This document shows positions 1 to 9,983 of a DNA stretch of 64,000 nucleotides, piece after piece. Each line of letters starts with the position of its first letter. The first letter of the stretch is position 1. Both the position numbers and the translations under genes were made by a program. The notes under the pieces were generated by a model. The model saw nothing but the letters and a program-made list of their open reading frames with translations. It made no database searches and had not been told where the DNA came from. This DNA is from Sva-07 sp963774765. Its GTDB lineage: Bacteria > Actinomycetota > Acidimicrobiia > Acidimicrobiales > Ilumatobacteraceae. The stretch is from assembly GCA_963774765.1 (NCBI GenBank), contig CAVZGP010000013.1:1-64000 (forward strand). Reading direction: 5' to 3'.

Positions 1-813
1 GCACCGCGCTGGTCGCGGCGCAGTCCCCTGCTCCGAGCCCCCGCCGTCACCACGAGCGAGCTCGCCGACATCGACCAACCGACCGGCATCCCCTGGAAGA
101 TGCCGGACAGCACGTTGCCCGCACCCTGTCCGACGAAGTCCTGTGAGGTGTCGGGGAGCTCCCCCTGATTGGGGAAGCTCCGCCGAGACACCGGCGCCCT
201 GCACCAGCCCGACGAAGGCCAACGAGGCCGCCGGGACCAGCAGCGACGGGATCTCGACGAGGATCGGGAGGGTGGGCAGCGGGAGCGAGCTCGGGACGTC
301 GGCGACGTCGACCTGACCGAGGTTGAACAGCAGGTCGATCGCACGGATGACCCGGTTGCTGCCGTCGGCCTCGTAGCCGGTGAAGTCGTCGAGTTGGCCG
401 AGCACGATATTGATCCCGACGGCGGTGATGAACCCGGTCATCACCGAGTTGGAGACGAAACGCAGGAACGAACCGAGTCGGAGCAGGCCGGCGACGATCA
501 TGACCGCGCCGGTCAGGATCGAGAGCGTGACCAGCGAACGCATCGGGTCATCGCGGTCGGCAATGTCGACGTCGGCGATGATGATCGACATCGCGCCGGT
601 CGCCTGCACGGCCATGACGGCGGTGCTGGTGAACAGCGCACCGCCGACCATCCCGAACAGGTAGCCGTACAGACCGGCAACAGGGTTGACGCCGGCGAGC
701 AGACCGCTCGCCAGGCCGTCGGGGACGCTCTCGACGCCGAGCACCAGCCCGGCCATCGAGTCGCGCCCGACGTCACGCCGCCGAAGCAGCGAACCCGGCC
801 GGGTGATGGGCAA
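1..813 (-). pseudogene. SulP-family anion transporter, 3' part outside window, frame-broken
   Basis: The reverse strand encodes the N-terminal half of a SulP/SLC26-type membrane transporter, with the family-typical run 'GLASGLLAGVNPVAGLYGY'. The frame opens at a TTG (complement of 811-813) ten bases after a GGAGG ribosome site; an ATG further in is possible. Near position 181 the reading switches by one base. Before the switch it gives '...LAFVGLVQGAGVSA', and after it, in another frame, 'SFPNQGELPDTSQDFVGQGAGNVLSGIFQGMPVG', a stretch typical of SulP loops. The gene runs off the window start. It is either a fresh frameshift or a one-base sequence error in a short G run. It lies downstream of, and on the same strand as, the SHOCT protein gene and a second SulP gene, so the substrate may be sulfate, bicarbonate or another anion; the sequence cannot say which. 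Confidence 0.7.
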
Positions 814-848
814 ACGGATGGCGTCCTCCGATCAGATCGCCAGCGCCC

Positions 849-1241
849 TCACGAGAGCGCCTTCGCCTTGAGCGCCTGGTACTCCTCGTCGGTGATGGCG
901 CCGCTGTCGCGGAGTTGCGCCGCTTTGGCGATCTCGTCGGCCGACGTGGGCGTGGACGCCACGGTCTCGCGGATGTAGGCGCGGGCTGCCTCGTCCTGCG
1001 CCTGCGCTTGCTGGAGGGTGCGCTCGTTCATCTTGTGCCCGCGCGCGATCAGATAGACGAACACACCGAGGAACGGCAGGAAGATCACGAAGATCGTCCA
1101 CAGTGCCTTGCCCCAGCCACCCAGGTCGTGGCTGCGCAGGATGTCGGCGAAGATCGAGATCACCAGCCAGATCCACATGAAGAAGAGTGTGAACCAGAGG
1201 ATCGACCAGACCACCTGACCCACCTGCCACGTTGCGAACAT
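849..1241 (-). CDS. Small membrane protein with PLDc_N-like helices and C-terminal SHOCT motif
   Basis: A 130-residue protein with two hydrophobic segments (about residues 7-33 and 45-66), the second containing 'TIFVIFLPFLGVFVYLIARG', the pattern of the PLDc_N (phospholipase D nuclease N-terminal) membrane domain. A short helical linker leads to a C-terminal SHOCT motif, 'AKAAQLRDSGAITDEEYQALKAKAL' (split here by position: residues ~104-129), which is a short oligomerisation module. No catalytic domain is present. The start ATG at 1241 gives a natural N-terminus. It lies between two SulP transporter genes on the same strand, so it may be an accessory membrane subunit, but no specific function is known. 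Confidence 0.8.
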   Translation of the reverse strand: MFATWQVGQVVWSILWFTLFFMWIWLVISIFADILRSHDLGGWGKALWTIFVIFLPFLGVFVYLIARGHKMNERTLQQAQAQDEAARAYIRETVASTPTSADEIAKAAQLRDSGAITDEEYQALKAKALS

Positions 1242-1361
1242 CGCTCACCGTCCTTGGTTGCTGTGTCCGGCGCAGCACCACGCAGGCAGCGCCGTCCGGC
1301 TGCAGACATCGTGCGCCCGTGACGGTGCTCGGACATCCGCCGAATCGGCGGAGTGCGCCCG

Positions 1362-3074
1362 TCACCCCTCAGGGGCGTGTCGCTCCGTGGCGAGGAATGC
1401 CGCGAGCGCAGCCCGGTTGGTCGGGTACAGGCGGTCGTTGCCGATACTCGCGGTGATCCCGTACTGATCGAGCAGCTCGGTCACGGCGTCGGATGCGCGG
1501 GCTACGGCGAGCACCTGGCTGCGATCGCGGGCCATGGTCACCGAGTCGGCGAGGGCCTCGCTGGCGGTGGGATCGACGTCGGTGACGGACTCGAAGTCGA
1601 GCACGATCCACCGGACGGGCTCAGCAGCGGCGGCCTCGACGCGGTCGCGCAACGTGTCGGCGTTGGCGAAGAAAAGGGGACCGGTCAAGCGTACGAAGCT
1701 GACCTCGTCCAGATCGGAGGGCGGCGTGTCGGGCTGCGCGACCGCCGCGAAGCGCTCCATCTCCCAGTCGCCCTCCGGCGGCTCCAAGGTCACCCACGGC
1801 GACCCGGCGACGCGGCGCACCATGTCGACCATCGTGGCCACCACGGCGAGCACGAGCCCGCCGATCGGGCCGAGCACCAGCACGCCCGCCGTGCACCCGA
1901 GGGCGATGAGGAACTCGCTGCGGCGCACGCGGGCGAACTCACGGAACGCCCGTACGTCGATGATCGACACGGTGGCGTTGGCCACGAGGCCGGCGAGCGC
2001 CGCCGACGGAATCTCGGCGACGAGATCGGTGAAGTAGAGCGCGACGACCATGACGATCACCGCGCTGACGAGTGCCGGCATCTGCGAGCGGCTTCCGGCG
2101 GCCTCGACAGCGGCGCTCCGGGATGCGCTCGCGCCGATCGGCATACCAGAGGTGAGCGCGGCTGCGACGTTGGCGACACCCATCGACGCAACCTCGCCAT
2201 TCACCTCGAGTTCGTCACCCATTCGCCGTGCGGCCGCACTTGCGACGAGCAGGCCTTCAGCGATGCTCAGCACGGCGATGGCCACGGCGGTGCCGAACAG
2301 GTCGACCCAGGTCCAGAAGTCGAGCGTCGGGAACGACAAGCTGGGAAGGCCCGACGGGATCTCGCCGAGCACCGACACCCCCTCCGGCTCGGCCAGGTAG
2401 ACGACGCCGCCCACGAGCACGAGTGCGATCAGCGGTCCCGGCAGCTTCGCGGCGTAGCGCTTCGTCAGCCGCAGCATCACGATCGTCGAGACACCGACGA
2501 CCACGCTGGCGAGCGACGCGTCAGGGATGCTCGTGACGATCTCGCCGACATCGGTGATCCACTCCCCGGTGTCGACGGAGACGCTCATGATCTTCTCGAC
2601 CTGCGACGTCAGGATCTCGATACCGAGGCCGGCGAGGAACCCGACGAGCACCGACTTGGAGATGAAGCGGACCATCGATCCGGCCTTCACGAGCCAGAGG
2701 ACGATCAGGACGGCGCCGGTGAGCATCGCCACGCCGAGTGCAAGTTCCTCGGGCATCGCACCCGTCTCGGCGGCGAGCGCGGGGATCACGCCGGCCAGCA
2801 GCGCGGCGATCGTCGCATCCGGTCCGGTGACCAGTTGGCGTGACCCCGAGAAAATGGCGAACGCGATCGCTGGCAGGATGGCGGCATTGATGCCGACGAT
2901 GATCGGAAGGCCGGCGGCCTCGGCGTAGCCGATGTTCAACGGCAACGCCAGAGCTGCCAGCGTGACGCCCGCGAAGATCTCGGTGATCAGGCTGGCGCGC
3001 GTGCCGGGGAGCAGCACGGATGCCGGCCGGGGAACGCGAAACCGTGCGACCGGCTCGTCCTGGGTCACGTTCAT
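1362..3074 (-). CDS. SulP-family anion permease with C-terminal STAS domain
   Basis: A 570-residue inner-membrane transporter of the SulP/SLC26 family, which moves sulfate, bicarbonate or related anions. The N-terminal ~400 residues are hydrophobic and carry the family run 'LPLNIGYAEAAGLPIIVG' and 'SGSRQLVTGPDATIAALL'. From about residue 445 a cytoplasmic STAS domain follows ('VSFVRLTGPLFFANADTLRD', then 'IVLDFESVTDVDPTASEAL'). The length is normal for the family. It is intact, unlike the related gene at the window start, which it does not overlap. It is read toward the SHOCT gene after a 120-bp gap. The likely partner or substrate is not visible from sequence; bicarbonate uptake (BicA-like) is as plausible as sulfate. 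Confidence 0.9.
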   Translation of the reverse strand: MNVTQDEPVARFRVPRPASVLLPGTRASLITEIFAGVTLAALALPLNIGYAEAAGLPIIVGINAAILPAIAFAIFSGSRQLVTGPDATIAALLAGVIPALAAETGAMPEELALGVAMLTGAVLIVLWLVKAGSMVRFISKSVLVGFLAGLGIEILTSQVEKIMSVSVDTGEWITDVGEIVTSIPDASLASVVVGVSTIVMLRLTKRYAAKLPGPLIALVLVGGVVYLAEPEGVSVLGEIPSGLPSLSFPTLDFWTWVDLFGTAVAIAVLSIAEGLLVASAAARRMGDELEVNGEVASMGVANVAAALTSGMPIGASASRSAAVEAAGSRSQMPALVSAVIVMVVALYFTDLVAEIPSAALAGLVANATVSIIDVRAFREFARVRRSEFLIALGCTAGVLVLGPIGGLVLAVVATMVDMVRRVAGSPWVTLEPPEGDWEMERFAAVAQPDTPPSDLDEVSFVRLTGPLFFANADTLRDRVEAAAAEPVRWIVLDFESVTDVDPTASEALADSVTMARDRSQVLAVARASDAVTELLDQYGITASIGNDRLYPTNRAALAAFLATERHAPEG

Positions 3075-3090
3075 GTCCAGCCTCCCTCGG

Positions 3091-4230
3091 TCAATCCGTG
3101 ATCAGCGCGTCGGCCCACCACGCCGGCGGCGGGGGTGGGGCCGACATCGGTGGGCCGGACACGAGCGTCGGGCCGATGACCGGCCAATGGTACGGGTCGA
3201 TCGTGCGCTGGCGCACGACGATCGCCTCCTTGGTGACGTTGAACACCGTCAGGTCCTGACTGATCACCGCGGGGCCGTCGTACCTCGTGCGCATCTCCTC
3301 GAACACCGGACCGACCGTCTGGTGGTCGACCACGAGGTGCCACAACGCGGACATGCGCGCGCCGGCCTTTGCGAACACCATGCCGGCCGCCGCCGGACTC
3401 GTGTGCGCCCCGTTCACGATCATCTCGGCCACCGACAGCGGCATGCCCGCTTTCTGCGACAGCACCGATGCCGTCGGGAAGGTCTCGTGGATCAGGAGGT
3501 CCGCACCATCGCAGGCCTCTACGAGGTGACGGCATGGACGCGTATCACCGGAGAACACGACGCTGCGACCCGCGTAGTCGAGGCGGTAGCCGACGGCGCC
3601 GTTGTGGATGTGGATCACCGGGAACGAGGTGATCGTCACGCCGTTGCGCTGGTAGACGACCTCGGGATGGTCGTAGGGCACCTCGGTCGTGCTCATTCGG
3701 GCGCCGGACTGGCCGGGGTGACCGGACAGCGACTGCATGTCCCACGCGTGCGCCATCTCCAGATGGCGGGTATAGGCCTGGGTGCCGAACCGCTCGTGCT
3801 CACCGGCCGGTCCCCAGACCTCGACCGGATCCCGCCGGCCCGCCTTGGCGAGGCTCCACAACAGCGTCGGCATGTCGCCGACGTGATCGGCGTGCAGATG
3901 GGACAGAAAGACCTTCGTCGTCGCCGTCACCGGCAGACCGAGCCCGTTGAAGTTGGCGAGTGCGCCCGAACCCAAGTCGAAGAAGAAGAAGTCCTGCTCG
4001 GCGTTGCCGACCTCGATGAGCAGGGATGCCGCCGCCTGCCCCTTCTTGACGAAGGGATCCCCGCTGCCGAGAATCGTCACACGGATCTCTCCGGCTGCGA
4101 CCGACTCGCCACCGGGTTCGAGCACCCCGGCGTACGGCCCGACCGGGGTTCCGATGACGGGCGTGGTTGTCAGGGGCATCGTGGCGCCGTCGGAGGCCAG
4201 CTCGGTGAGTTCGTTGATCTCACTCGTCAT
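3091..4230 (-). CDS. Metallo-beta-lactamase-fold hydrolase (GntH-like)
   Basis: A 379-residue metal-dependent hydrolase. The MBL signature HxHADH is at residues 111-116 ('SHLHADHVGDM'), followed by a later metal aspartate region ('VVFSGDTRPC') and 'LIHETF'. I chose the ATG at 4230 (MTSEINEL), because residues upstream in the same frame are arginine-rich and have no family character. The architecture (a beta-lactamase fold with an N-terminal 'GSGDP' strand) resembles RNase Z/arylsulfatase-like MBL proteins, and the overall wording recalls proteins annotated as guanitoxin-cluster GntH, though no guanitoxin genes are nearby. It is read toward the SulP gene after a 17-bp gap and may be co-transcribed with it. 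Substrate unknown. Confidence 0.85.
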   Translation of the reverse strand: MTSEINELTELASDGATMPLTTTPVIGTPVGPYAGVLEPGGESVAAGEIRVTILGSGDPFVKKGQAAASLLIEVGNAEQDFFFFDLGSGALANFNGLGLPVTATTKVFLSHLHADHVGDMPTLLWSLAKAGRRDPVEVWGPAGEHERFGTQAYTRHLEMAHAWDMQSLSGHPGQSGARMSTTEVPYDHPEVVYQRNGVTITSFPVIHIHNGAVGYRLDYAGRSVVFSGDTRPCRHLVEACDGADLLIHETFPTASVLSQKAGMPLSVAEMIVNGAHTSPAAAGMVFAKAGARMSALWHLVVDHQTVGPVFEEMRTRYDGPAVISQDLTVFNVTKEAIVVRQRTIDPYHWPVIGPTLVSGPPMSAPPPPPAWWADALITD

Positions 4231-4291
4231 GAGTCGTTCCGTTCGATTCGACCGTGCCGCCTTTGCGGCTGCCTGTCGGTTCGAACGTACG

Positions 4292-4304
4292 GAACGGACC
4301 GTTC
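4292..4304. promoter_or_regulatory. Short palindrome between divergent genes, possible operator
   Basis: GAACGG-A-CCGTTC is a perfect 6-1-6 inverted repeat in the 208-bp gap between the divergent MBL-hydrolase and membrane-protein genes. Size and position fit a repressor half-site pair, but no regulator is identified and a chance occurrence cannot be excluded. Confidence 0.2.
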
Positions 4305-4438
4305 TTCGGCATCCGCCAGATGGGGGGAGTCCCGCCCCTGACACGGCCGAGACTCGGAGAATCCGCTGCTCTGGGGGAGGCGATCGACGGCAGTTCGCGA
4401 GATGCTCAGCAGGTGGTCACAGGAACTGCGGGGCCGAG

Positions 4439-5164
4439 ATGACGGAGCACACGAGCAGCGACCGCGCGCCATCCGATCCGACACCGTCGAGTGAACTCGA
4501 GGCGGCGCTCGTCGCCCGGGGCTCACGTATCGCGCTCGCCGGGTTCGTGTTCTCGGTGTTGTTCGTCATCGCGTGGCTGCTCCTGCGGGGGTCACCCTCG
4601 TTCAGCTCCACCGACGACGAGCTGACCGGCTACTACCTCGACCCCGATCAGCGACGCAGCTCGGCGATCGCCGGCCTGTACGTGATCCCGCTGGCGTGCA
4701 TCGCCTTCATCTGGTTCATGGCCGCACTCCGCGATCGCTACCTCCGCTCGGCGGCCAGGGAGAACACCATCCTGTCGACCGCTCAGGTCGTCGCCGGTGC
4801 GCTCGTGGTGACGTCGCTGTTCACGGTCGCGGCGGTGGAGCTCGCCGTGGTCTGGCTCGCCGAGACCGGCGACCTCTTCGACGTCGACGCGGCGCGCTCG
4901 CTCCTCGCGATCGGCGAGTCGACGTCCGACATCATGGCGCTGCGCTCGGCGGCGGTGTTCGTGGGTGTCAGTTCCACGCGCGCGGTGCGCTCCGGGTTGT
5001 TCCCGCGCAGCTACGGGGTCCTGAGCCTGGTGGCCGCGCTCGCGCTGCTCCTGGTGTACGGCGCCGTCGCCGGGGTTATCCTGCTCTTCCCCGCCTGGGT
5101 GGCCGGTTCGTCCGTCCTCATCCTGGTACGCCGTCGGGCGATCGACGTCGCGGACGGTGCGTGA
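4439..5164 (+). CDS. Uncharacterised four- to five-helix membrane protein
   Basis: A 241-residue hydrophobic protein that I do not recognise. A charged 30-residue cytoplasmic-type N-terminus (MTEHTSSD...) precedes hydrophobic segments at roughly residues 27-46, 75-95, 115-140, 165-180 and 195-225. A loop between the first two contains 'STDDELTGYYLDPDQRR'. No enzyme motif is visible. The ATG at 4439 was chosen because the open frame upstream crosses the intergenic region and reads as arginine-rich non-family sequence. It ends 17 bp before the DUF389 gene on the same strand, so the two are probably co-transcribed. Confidence 0.75.
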   Translation: MTEHTSSDRAPSDPTPSSELEAALVARGSRIALAGFVFSVLFVIAWLLLRGSPSFSSTDDELTGYYLDPDQRRSSAIAGLYVIPLACIAFIWFMAALRDRYLRSAARENTILSTAQVVAGALVVTSLFTVAAVELAVVWLAETGDLFDVDAARSLLAIGESTSDIMALRSAAVFVGVSSTRAVRSGLFPRSYGVLSLVAALALLLVYGAVAGVILLFPAWVAGSSVLILVRRRAIDVADGA

Positions 5165-5181
5165 GGAACGAGGGCTGAGCC

Positions 5182-6081
5182 GTGTTCCGCCTGGACTCCT
5201 TCGTCGCTCCCGAGCTCGTCGACGAGGTCACCGCGACCCTCACCGCACACCCGGGGGTCCGCCACGTGACGAGAGGCGCCACGACCACGGACGGGATGGT
5301 CACGTTGTCGGCCGAGGTCAGCGCCGCGAATGCGGACGCCGCCGTCGAGCGGCTGGCCGACCTCGGGATTGCGTCGGATGACCTGACGCTGTGGCGCGTG
5401 CCGGGCGTCCAGCCCCTCGGCTGGCAACGACGGACCCGGTCGGAGGAATCCGACGGCGAGGTCTGGGCCGAGATCGTCGGGCGGGCTGACGAGAACGCCA
5501 CGTTGGCGTCGAGGTACCTGTTGTTCATGATCTCGGCCGGGATCATCGCCGGCATCGGTGTGATCACCGGATCGGCGGTGCTGCTCGTCGGAGCCATGGC
5601 GATCAGCCCCGACCTGCTCCCCGTCTCGGCGAGCGCCATCGGGATCGTCGAGCGCCGCTGGCAGCTGGCGCTGCGGGCGATCAGGGTGTTGCTGATCGGT
5701 CTGGCGAGCGGTGCGCTGGGGGCGTTCGGGGCAACGGCAGTGCTCCGGCTGTTCGACAGGGTGGACGACGACCTCCGCCTCGCCGACACCATGATGGGGG
5801 AGGCGCTGACCCAGATCGGTCCGGGCAGCCTGATCGTGGCGGCGGTCGCCGGCGTCGCAGGCATGATGGCCTTCGAGCGACCGAGCGGCGCCGCGGTCGG
5901 TGTGGCGATCTCGGTGACGACCATCCCCGCCGCCGCCTACGTGGGCGCCGCGATGGCGATGGGCCGCGACGACCCGATGTGGGGTGCGCTCGGTGTCCTG
6001 CTCGCCAACGTCGTCACGCTGATCCTGGCCAGCACGGCGACCCTGGCTGCCCAGCGGCGGGTACGTCGGCGCCACGGCTGA
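5182..6081 (+). CDS. DUF389 family membrane protein
   Basis: A 299-residue protein. Residues 1-80 form a soluble domain ('HPGVRHVTRGATTTDGMVTL', 'VERLADLGIASDDLTL'). Residues ~110-295 form a membrane domain starting with 'SRYLLFMISAGIIAGIGVIT' and 'GSAVLLVGAMAISPDLLPVSA', the hallmark of the DUF389 (TIGR00341-type) family, whose function is not established. The GTG start at 5182 follows the stop of the preceding membrane-protein gene by 17 bp. It ends 45 bp before the convergent LuxR-type pseudogene. Confidence 0.88.
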   Translation: MFRLDSFVAPELVDEVTATLTAHPGVRHVTRGATTTDGMVTLSAEVSAANADAAVERLADLGIASDDLTLWRVPGVQPLGWQRRTRSEESDGEVWAEIVGRADENATLASRYLLFMISAGIIAGIGVITGSAVLLVGAMAISPDLLPVSASAIGIVERRWQLALRAIRVLLIGLASGALGAFGATAVLRLFDRVDDDLRLADTMMGEALTQIGPGSLIVAAVAGVAGMMAFERPSGAAVGVAISVTTIPAAAYVGAAMAMGRDDPMWGALGVLLANVVTLILASTATLAAQRRVRRRHG

Positions 6082-6126
6082 CCTGCCGTGGCGTGACCGA
6101 CGAGCAACTCTGCCCGGCGGGTCCGG

Positions 6127-8417
6127 TCAGGGATCCGGTTCGAGGAGCCCGACGGTGCGGGCGGCGTCCACGGCGTCGGACCGCGAGGTGACGTTGAGCT
6201 TGCGGTAGATCGACTCACAGTGCGTCTTGACGGTGTAGCGCGACACGAAGAGCCGGTTGCCGATCTCGGCGAGCGACAGGTTGGTCGGCAGGTAGTGCAG
6301 TACGCGGAGCTCCGCGGTCGTCAGGGCGGACGATCCGATCGTCGTGTGGCGGCGCAGGTGACGGACGTTCTCCGTGAGCTTGTCGACCTGTGCGATGGCT
6401 CGCACCGCATCGGGTTGGAGAACGAGGTAGTCACGCGACTCGCGCAGCAACGTCTCCGCACCGAGCCGATCGCCCAGGAGCAGGCTCGTGTGGGCCAGCA
6501 TCACCCGCGTCCACACGTTCGCCCAACCGGACACCCCCTTGAGGAGCGCGAGTTGCGTGCGGGCGAGCTGCCAGTCGGCACGGGCGGCGTCGACGTCACC
6601 CGTCACCGCCGACACGAGCGCACACAGGGCACTGACGACGAGCATCCCCGGAGTGCGGCCGAGGTCGTGCTCGTCGACGATCCGCCGTGCCCGCGCCGCC
6701 CAGCGGGCAGCAGCTGCGACGTCGCCCTCGGCGTGCGCGATCATCCCCAGCAGCGCCGCGGACAGGGCCTCGAGGGCGGCGGCGCCGAACACCCGTGCCT
6801 CCTCGGCTCCCTCGGTGAGCGCCTTGGTGGCGTCGTCGTCACCGACCGTCCAGGACCAGACGCCGTAGGCGAGGCAGGATGCGGCGTGCCAGATGCCCGG
6901 CGGGAGACCACGGTAGGCGATCGCGGCGTCCTCCAGGGCAGGCCGGGCCAGTCCCGTGTTCGTCGTCGAGCGGAGTTCCAGCAGGCAGAGCCAGTGCATC
7001 GACGTCGGGTCGGGCGTGGGCGCCAACCGCCTCGGTCGCCGAGCCGCAGCCAGATCGACAGCGCCGGCCCGTTCACCGAGCCCGAGCGCTGGCGAGCGCG
7101 GCGCTCAAGCAGAGTGCAGGGCTGCGCACGACCTGGTCGCGCGGCAACCATTCGATCCATCGGCCGATCGTGGCGTGTAGGCCGTTCGTGTACGACGAGC
7201 GGCGTGTGCTCGACGACGAGCCGTTCGGCTCGTTCGACGTCGAGCGCCGCGACGCGTGACGGATCGCCCGGTCGACGTCACCGGCCTCCTCGAACAACGT
7301 GCTCGCCCGCCGGTGGGCGTCGCCGCAGCTCGTCGAGGTCGGACCGCTCGAGCTCGGCGACGAGGGCGTCCGGAGCAGCCCGTGCATCCGGTACGCGTCG
7401 CTCGCGACGATCGAGCGGGATGAGGAGCAGCCGTTCGCTCCAGAGTCGGTGGAGCACCTCACCGGCGTCGGACGGCCGGACACCGCCGCTGCAGGACGGC
7501 CCCGTCAACCAGTCGAGCACACTCACCCGGAGCAGGAAGTCGCGCTCGTCCTCGGTGAGATCTCCCAAGCCATTCGCTGGCGAGGTATCCGACGACGTTC
7601 GGATCGCGTCGGCTGACGTCCGACGGTGCCACCGGTTGGCGCTCGTCGCCGGCGAGCGATGCGAGGCCGGCGAGCCTGACACCGACCGGCCAACCCTCGG
7701 TCGTCGCGGCCACGGCATCCACGTGGTCGACGGAGGCGTCCACGCCCATGTCGGCCAGGACGGCGGCGACCTCATCGGGCGCCAACGCGAGGTCGTCGAC
7801 GCCGACCTCGACGACCGTCGACTCGACCCGCAGCCGGCGCGAGGTCGCTCAGTAGGCACGAACGTCCGACGAGGACCACCGTCGAGTCCTGCGGGACGTT
7901 CGAGACCAGTGCGGCGACCAGATCGAGGGCGACGTGATCGGTCAACCGGTGCACGTCGTCGAGCACGAGCACGAACGGCACCGTGCAGGCGCGAACGGCG
8001 CGACCCAGCGCGGCCGCGACCACCCGTCGGTACTGCGCCGGTCGCACAGGCCGGCGGCGTCCAGACCGTATCGTCGAGGTCGGTGACGTCGGTGAGCGCA
8101 GCGACCAGCTCGACGAGCAGGACGAGGGCATCGTCTGAGCCTGGTCTCGACGTCGATCCACGCGACCGGCCGTCGTCGCGCGGCGACCACGCAGCGGCGT
8201 GCGACGTCTTGCCGTAGCCCGCCGGCGCCGTGATCACCGCGACCCTGACCGTCGGGTCGGACAGCCGCTCGAGGACCTTCGAGCGCAGCGCGAGCCCGTC
8301 GGCCGGGGCGCGGTGGTTCGAAGCGAGCGCTGCGGCTCGTCGCGTCCGTGCTCCGGGCAGCCCGCATGGTCGAGCCAGCGTAGTTGCTGCCACAAGGTCC
8401 GCGCCCGAGTCCGTCAC
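6127..8417 (-). pseudogene. LuxR/MalT-type (LAL) ATP-binding transcriptional regulator, frame-broken
   Basis: The reverse strand carries all parts of a large LuxR-family ATP-binding regulator, but in shifting frames. The N-terminus has a Walker A ('APAGYGKT'), then a Walker B-like 'PFVLVLDDVHRL' in a second frame, then 'TEGWPVGVRLAGLASLAG' in a third, and finally an intact ~299-residue C-terminal piece (6127-7026). That piece contains tetratricopeptide-like helices and a LuxR helix-turn-helix ('LSLAEIGNRLFVSRYTVKTHCESIYRKL'; key residues E, G, V, H, K). I count at least six single-base frame switches between 7000 and 8200. The start GTG overlaps the stop of the AI-2E transporter gene (GTGA), showing that the two were one translationally coupled operon. 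It is either a decayed regulator or a badly sequenced stretch; neighbouring genes at 1.3-6.1 kb are clean. Confidence 0.75.
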
Positions 8418-9538
8418 GTGCCGACGTGCTCGCCCCCATCCAGGAACCGGCCGCCGGCGAGCATCGCCGCTCGACGACGGTCATCGCCCCCGAAGGCCGC
8501 CCGCAGGTACCGGACGGCTCGCACCCCGATGACGGTCATCGGGACCGCCAACATCAGCCCGATCAGGCCCCCGAGCACCCCGCCGACCGTCGTGACCAGC
8601 AACACGACGAGCGGGTGGATGCGCAGGGTACGACCAGTTACGTGCGGATCGACCATGTTCTCGACCAGCAGGTTCGCAACGAGCACCACGACCAGGATCA
8701 GGACGCCGGCACCGAGCCCCTCTTCGGCGATCGCCACGACGACGGCCAAGAGGCCGCCGATGAACGCACCGATGTACGGGATGTACCCACCGACGAACGT
8801 CACGATCGCCAAGGGTGGGGACCATCGGCAGACCCATGGCGAGCGCGGCCAGACGCGACGACGCCGGCGACCACGGCCGACACGATCGTGCGGCCGAGGT
8901 AGTAGCGACGCATCACGGTGGCGGCGTCGGTGGCGAAGGAGCCGAGCTGGTCGGCGCGGCCGGGAAGCATGCGCTGCTCCGCCGCCCGGAGGAACGTCCC
9001 GCCCTCCTTCAGCATGTAGTAGAGGATCAAGATGCCGAGCACGACCCCTGCGATGAAGCCGCTCAAGGTGTCGATCCCCGACACGATCGCCTCGACCAGA
9101 CCGCTGAGCACGGTCGGCACGAGGCTCTCGATCGCCTCGCTGATGCTCTGCGTCGCAGACTCGTCGATGCCGAGTTCGCCGAGGGCTGTCTCCAGCTGAC
9201 GCAGCAGCTCCTCGCCCTCCCGCACGATCGCGACGACGACCATCCAGACGAAGCCGATCGCCGCAAGGACGATCGACACGACCACGACACCCGAGGCGAG
9301 CGACGCCGGCAGCCGGAACCGCTCGAGCCAACGGACGAGCGGGACGGAACAAGATGGCGAGCACCACGGCGAGGAACAGCGGCAGCACGACCGAGCTCGC
9401 CACCGCGAGCGCGCTGAGCACGATCGACGCGGCGAGCACGATCCCGACGAAACCCCAGGCCAGACGGCCCCCGCCCCGTAGGACACGGGCGGCCTCATGC
9501 GCCGGGTCTCGCTCAGAGGCGGTCGCCGTCGTCACCAC
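8414..9538 (-). pseudogene. AI-2E family transporter, frame-broken
   Basis: A PF01594-type (AI-2E/YdiK/PerM) membrane protein of about 375 residues. The N-terminus ('VVLPLFLAVVLAILF') is in one frame to about 9345. The middle ('GFIAGVVLGILILYYMLKEGG', 'MRRYYLGRTIVSAVVAGV') is in a second frame to about 8850. The C-terminus ('FVGGYIPYIGAFIGGLLAVVVA', 'LVVLLVTTVGGVLGGLIGLMLAVP') is back in the first. These are hallmark family stretches, so the identity is firm although the frame is broken twice. The 3' end overlaps the LuxR-type gene start by 4 bp. Members export autoinducers or act as Na+/H+ antiporters; which applies here is unknown. Confidence 0.75.
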
Positions 9539-9564
9539 CGCTCCTCCGATGCCCGATGCCTACA

Positions 9565-9963
9565 TCACTGCGCCGGCGTGGCGATGTCGCGTCCGTGGAC
9601 GGTGAGCGCCCAGATGACGCTGACCGACAGGAAGATCATCAGAATGCTCCACCACGGCTGGTACGGGAGCCATGCGAAGTTCACCATCGCGCTGATCGCC
9701 GCGACGATCGTCCCGATGATCCGCCCGTACATGTGGCCCTTGACGACGGACAGACCCGCCAGCACCACCAGCACGCCGCCGATCAAGTGGACCCATCCCC
9801 ACGTGGTCACGTCGAACTCGAACACCCACTTTCCGGTCACCACGTAGAACTCGTCGTCGACGATCCCGACCAGGCCGGCAATGAAGTGGAACACCCCGAT
9901 CATCATCAACATCACTGCCGCGAACATCGAGTATCCGACCGCCCATGTGCTGCGTTCACTCAT
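9565..9963 (-). CDS. Small four-helix membrane protein (DUF7144-like)
   Basis: A 132-residue protein with four hydrophobic helices. The first carries 'AAVMLMMIGVFHFIAGLVGI', the second follows 'TTWGWVHLIGGVLVVLAGL', and the third and fourth are 'IIGTIVAAISAMVNFAWLPY' and 'ILMIFLSVSVIWALTVHG'. This matches the common actinobacterial small membrane family now called DUF7144; no function is known. The ATG at 9963 has an AGGAGA ribosome site about six bases upstream; a GTG three bases earlier is also open. It is read toward the AI-2E gene across a 26-bp gap and may be the first gene of that operon. It is the last chromosomal-looking gene before the mobile element. Confidence 0.8.
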   Translation of the reverse strand: MSERSTWAVGYSMFAAVMLMMIGVFHFIAGLVGIVDDEFYVVTGKWVFEFDVTTWGWVHLIGGVLVVLAGLSVVKGHMYGRIIGTIVAAISAMVNFAWLPYQPWWSILMIFLSVSVIWALTVHGRDIATPAQ

Positions 9964-9983
9964 CACACTCTCCTGTCTCTGAG

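Noticed and set aside
1353..2843. 496-codon open frame on the forward strand
   Set aside because: It is the antisense of an intact SulP transporter gene. Composition is Arg/Asp/His-rich without family motifs, as expected from antisense of high-GC coding DNA.
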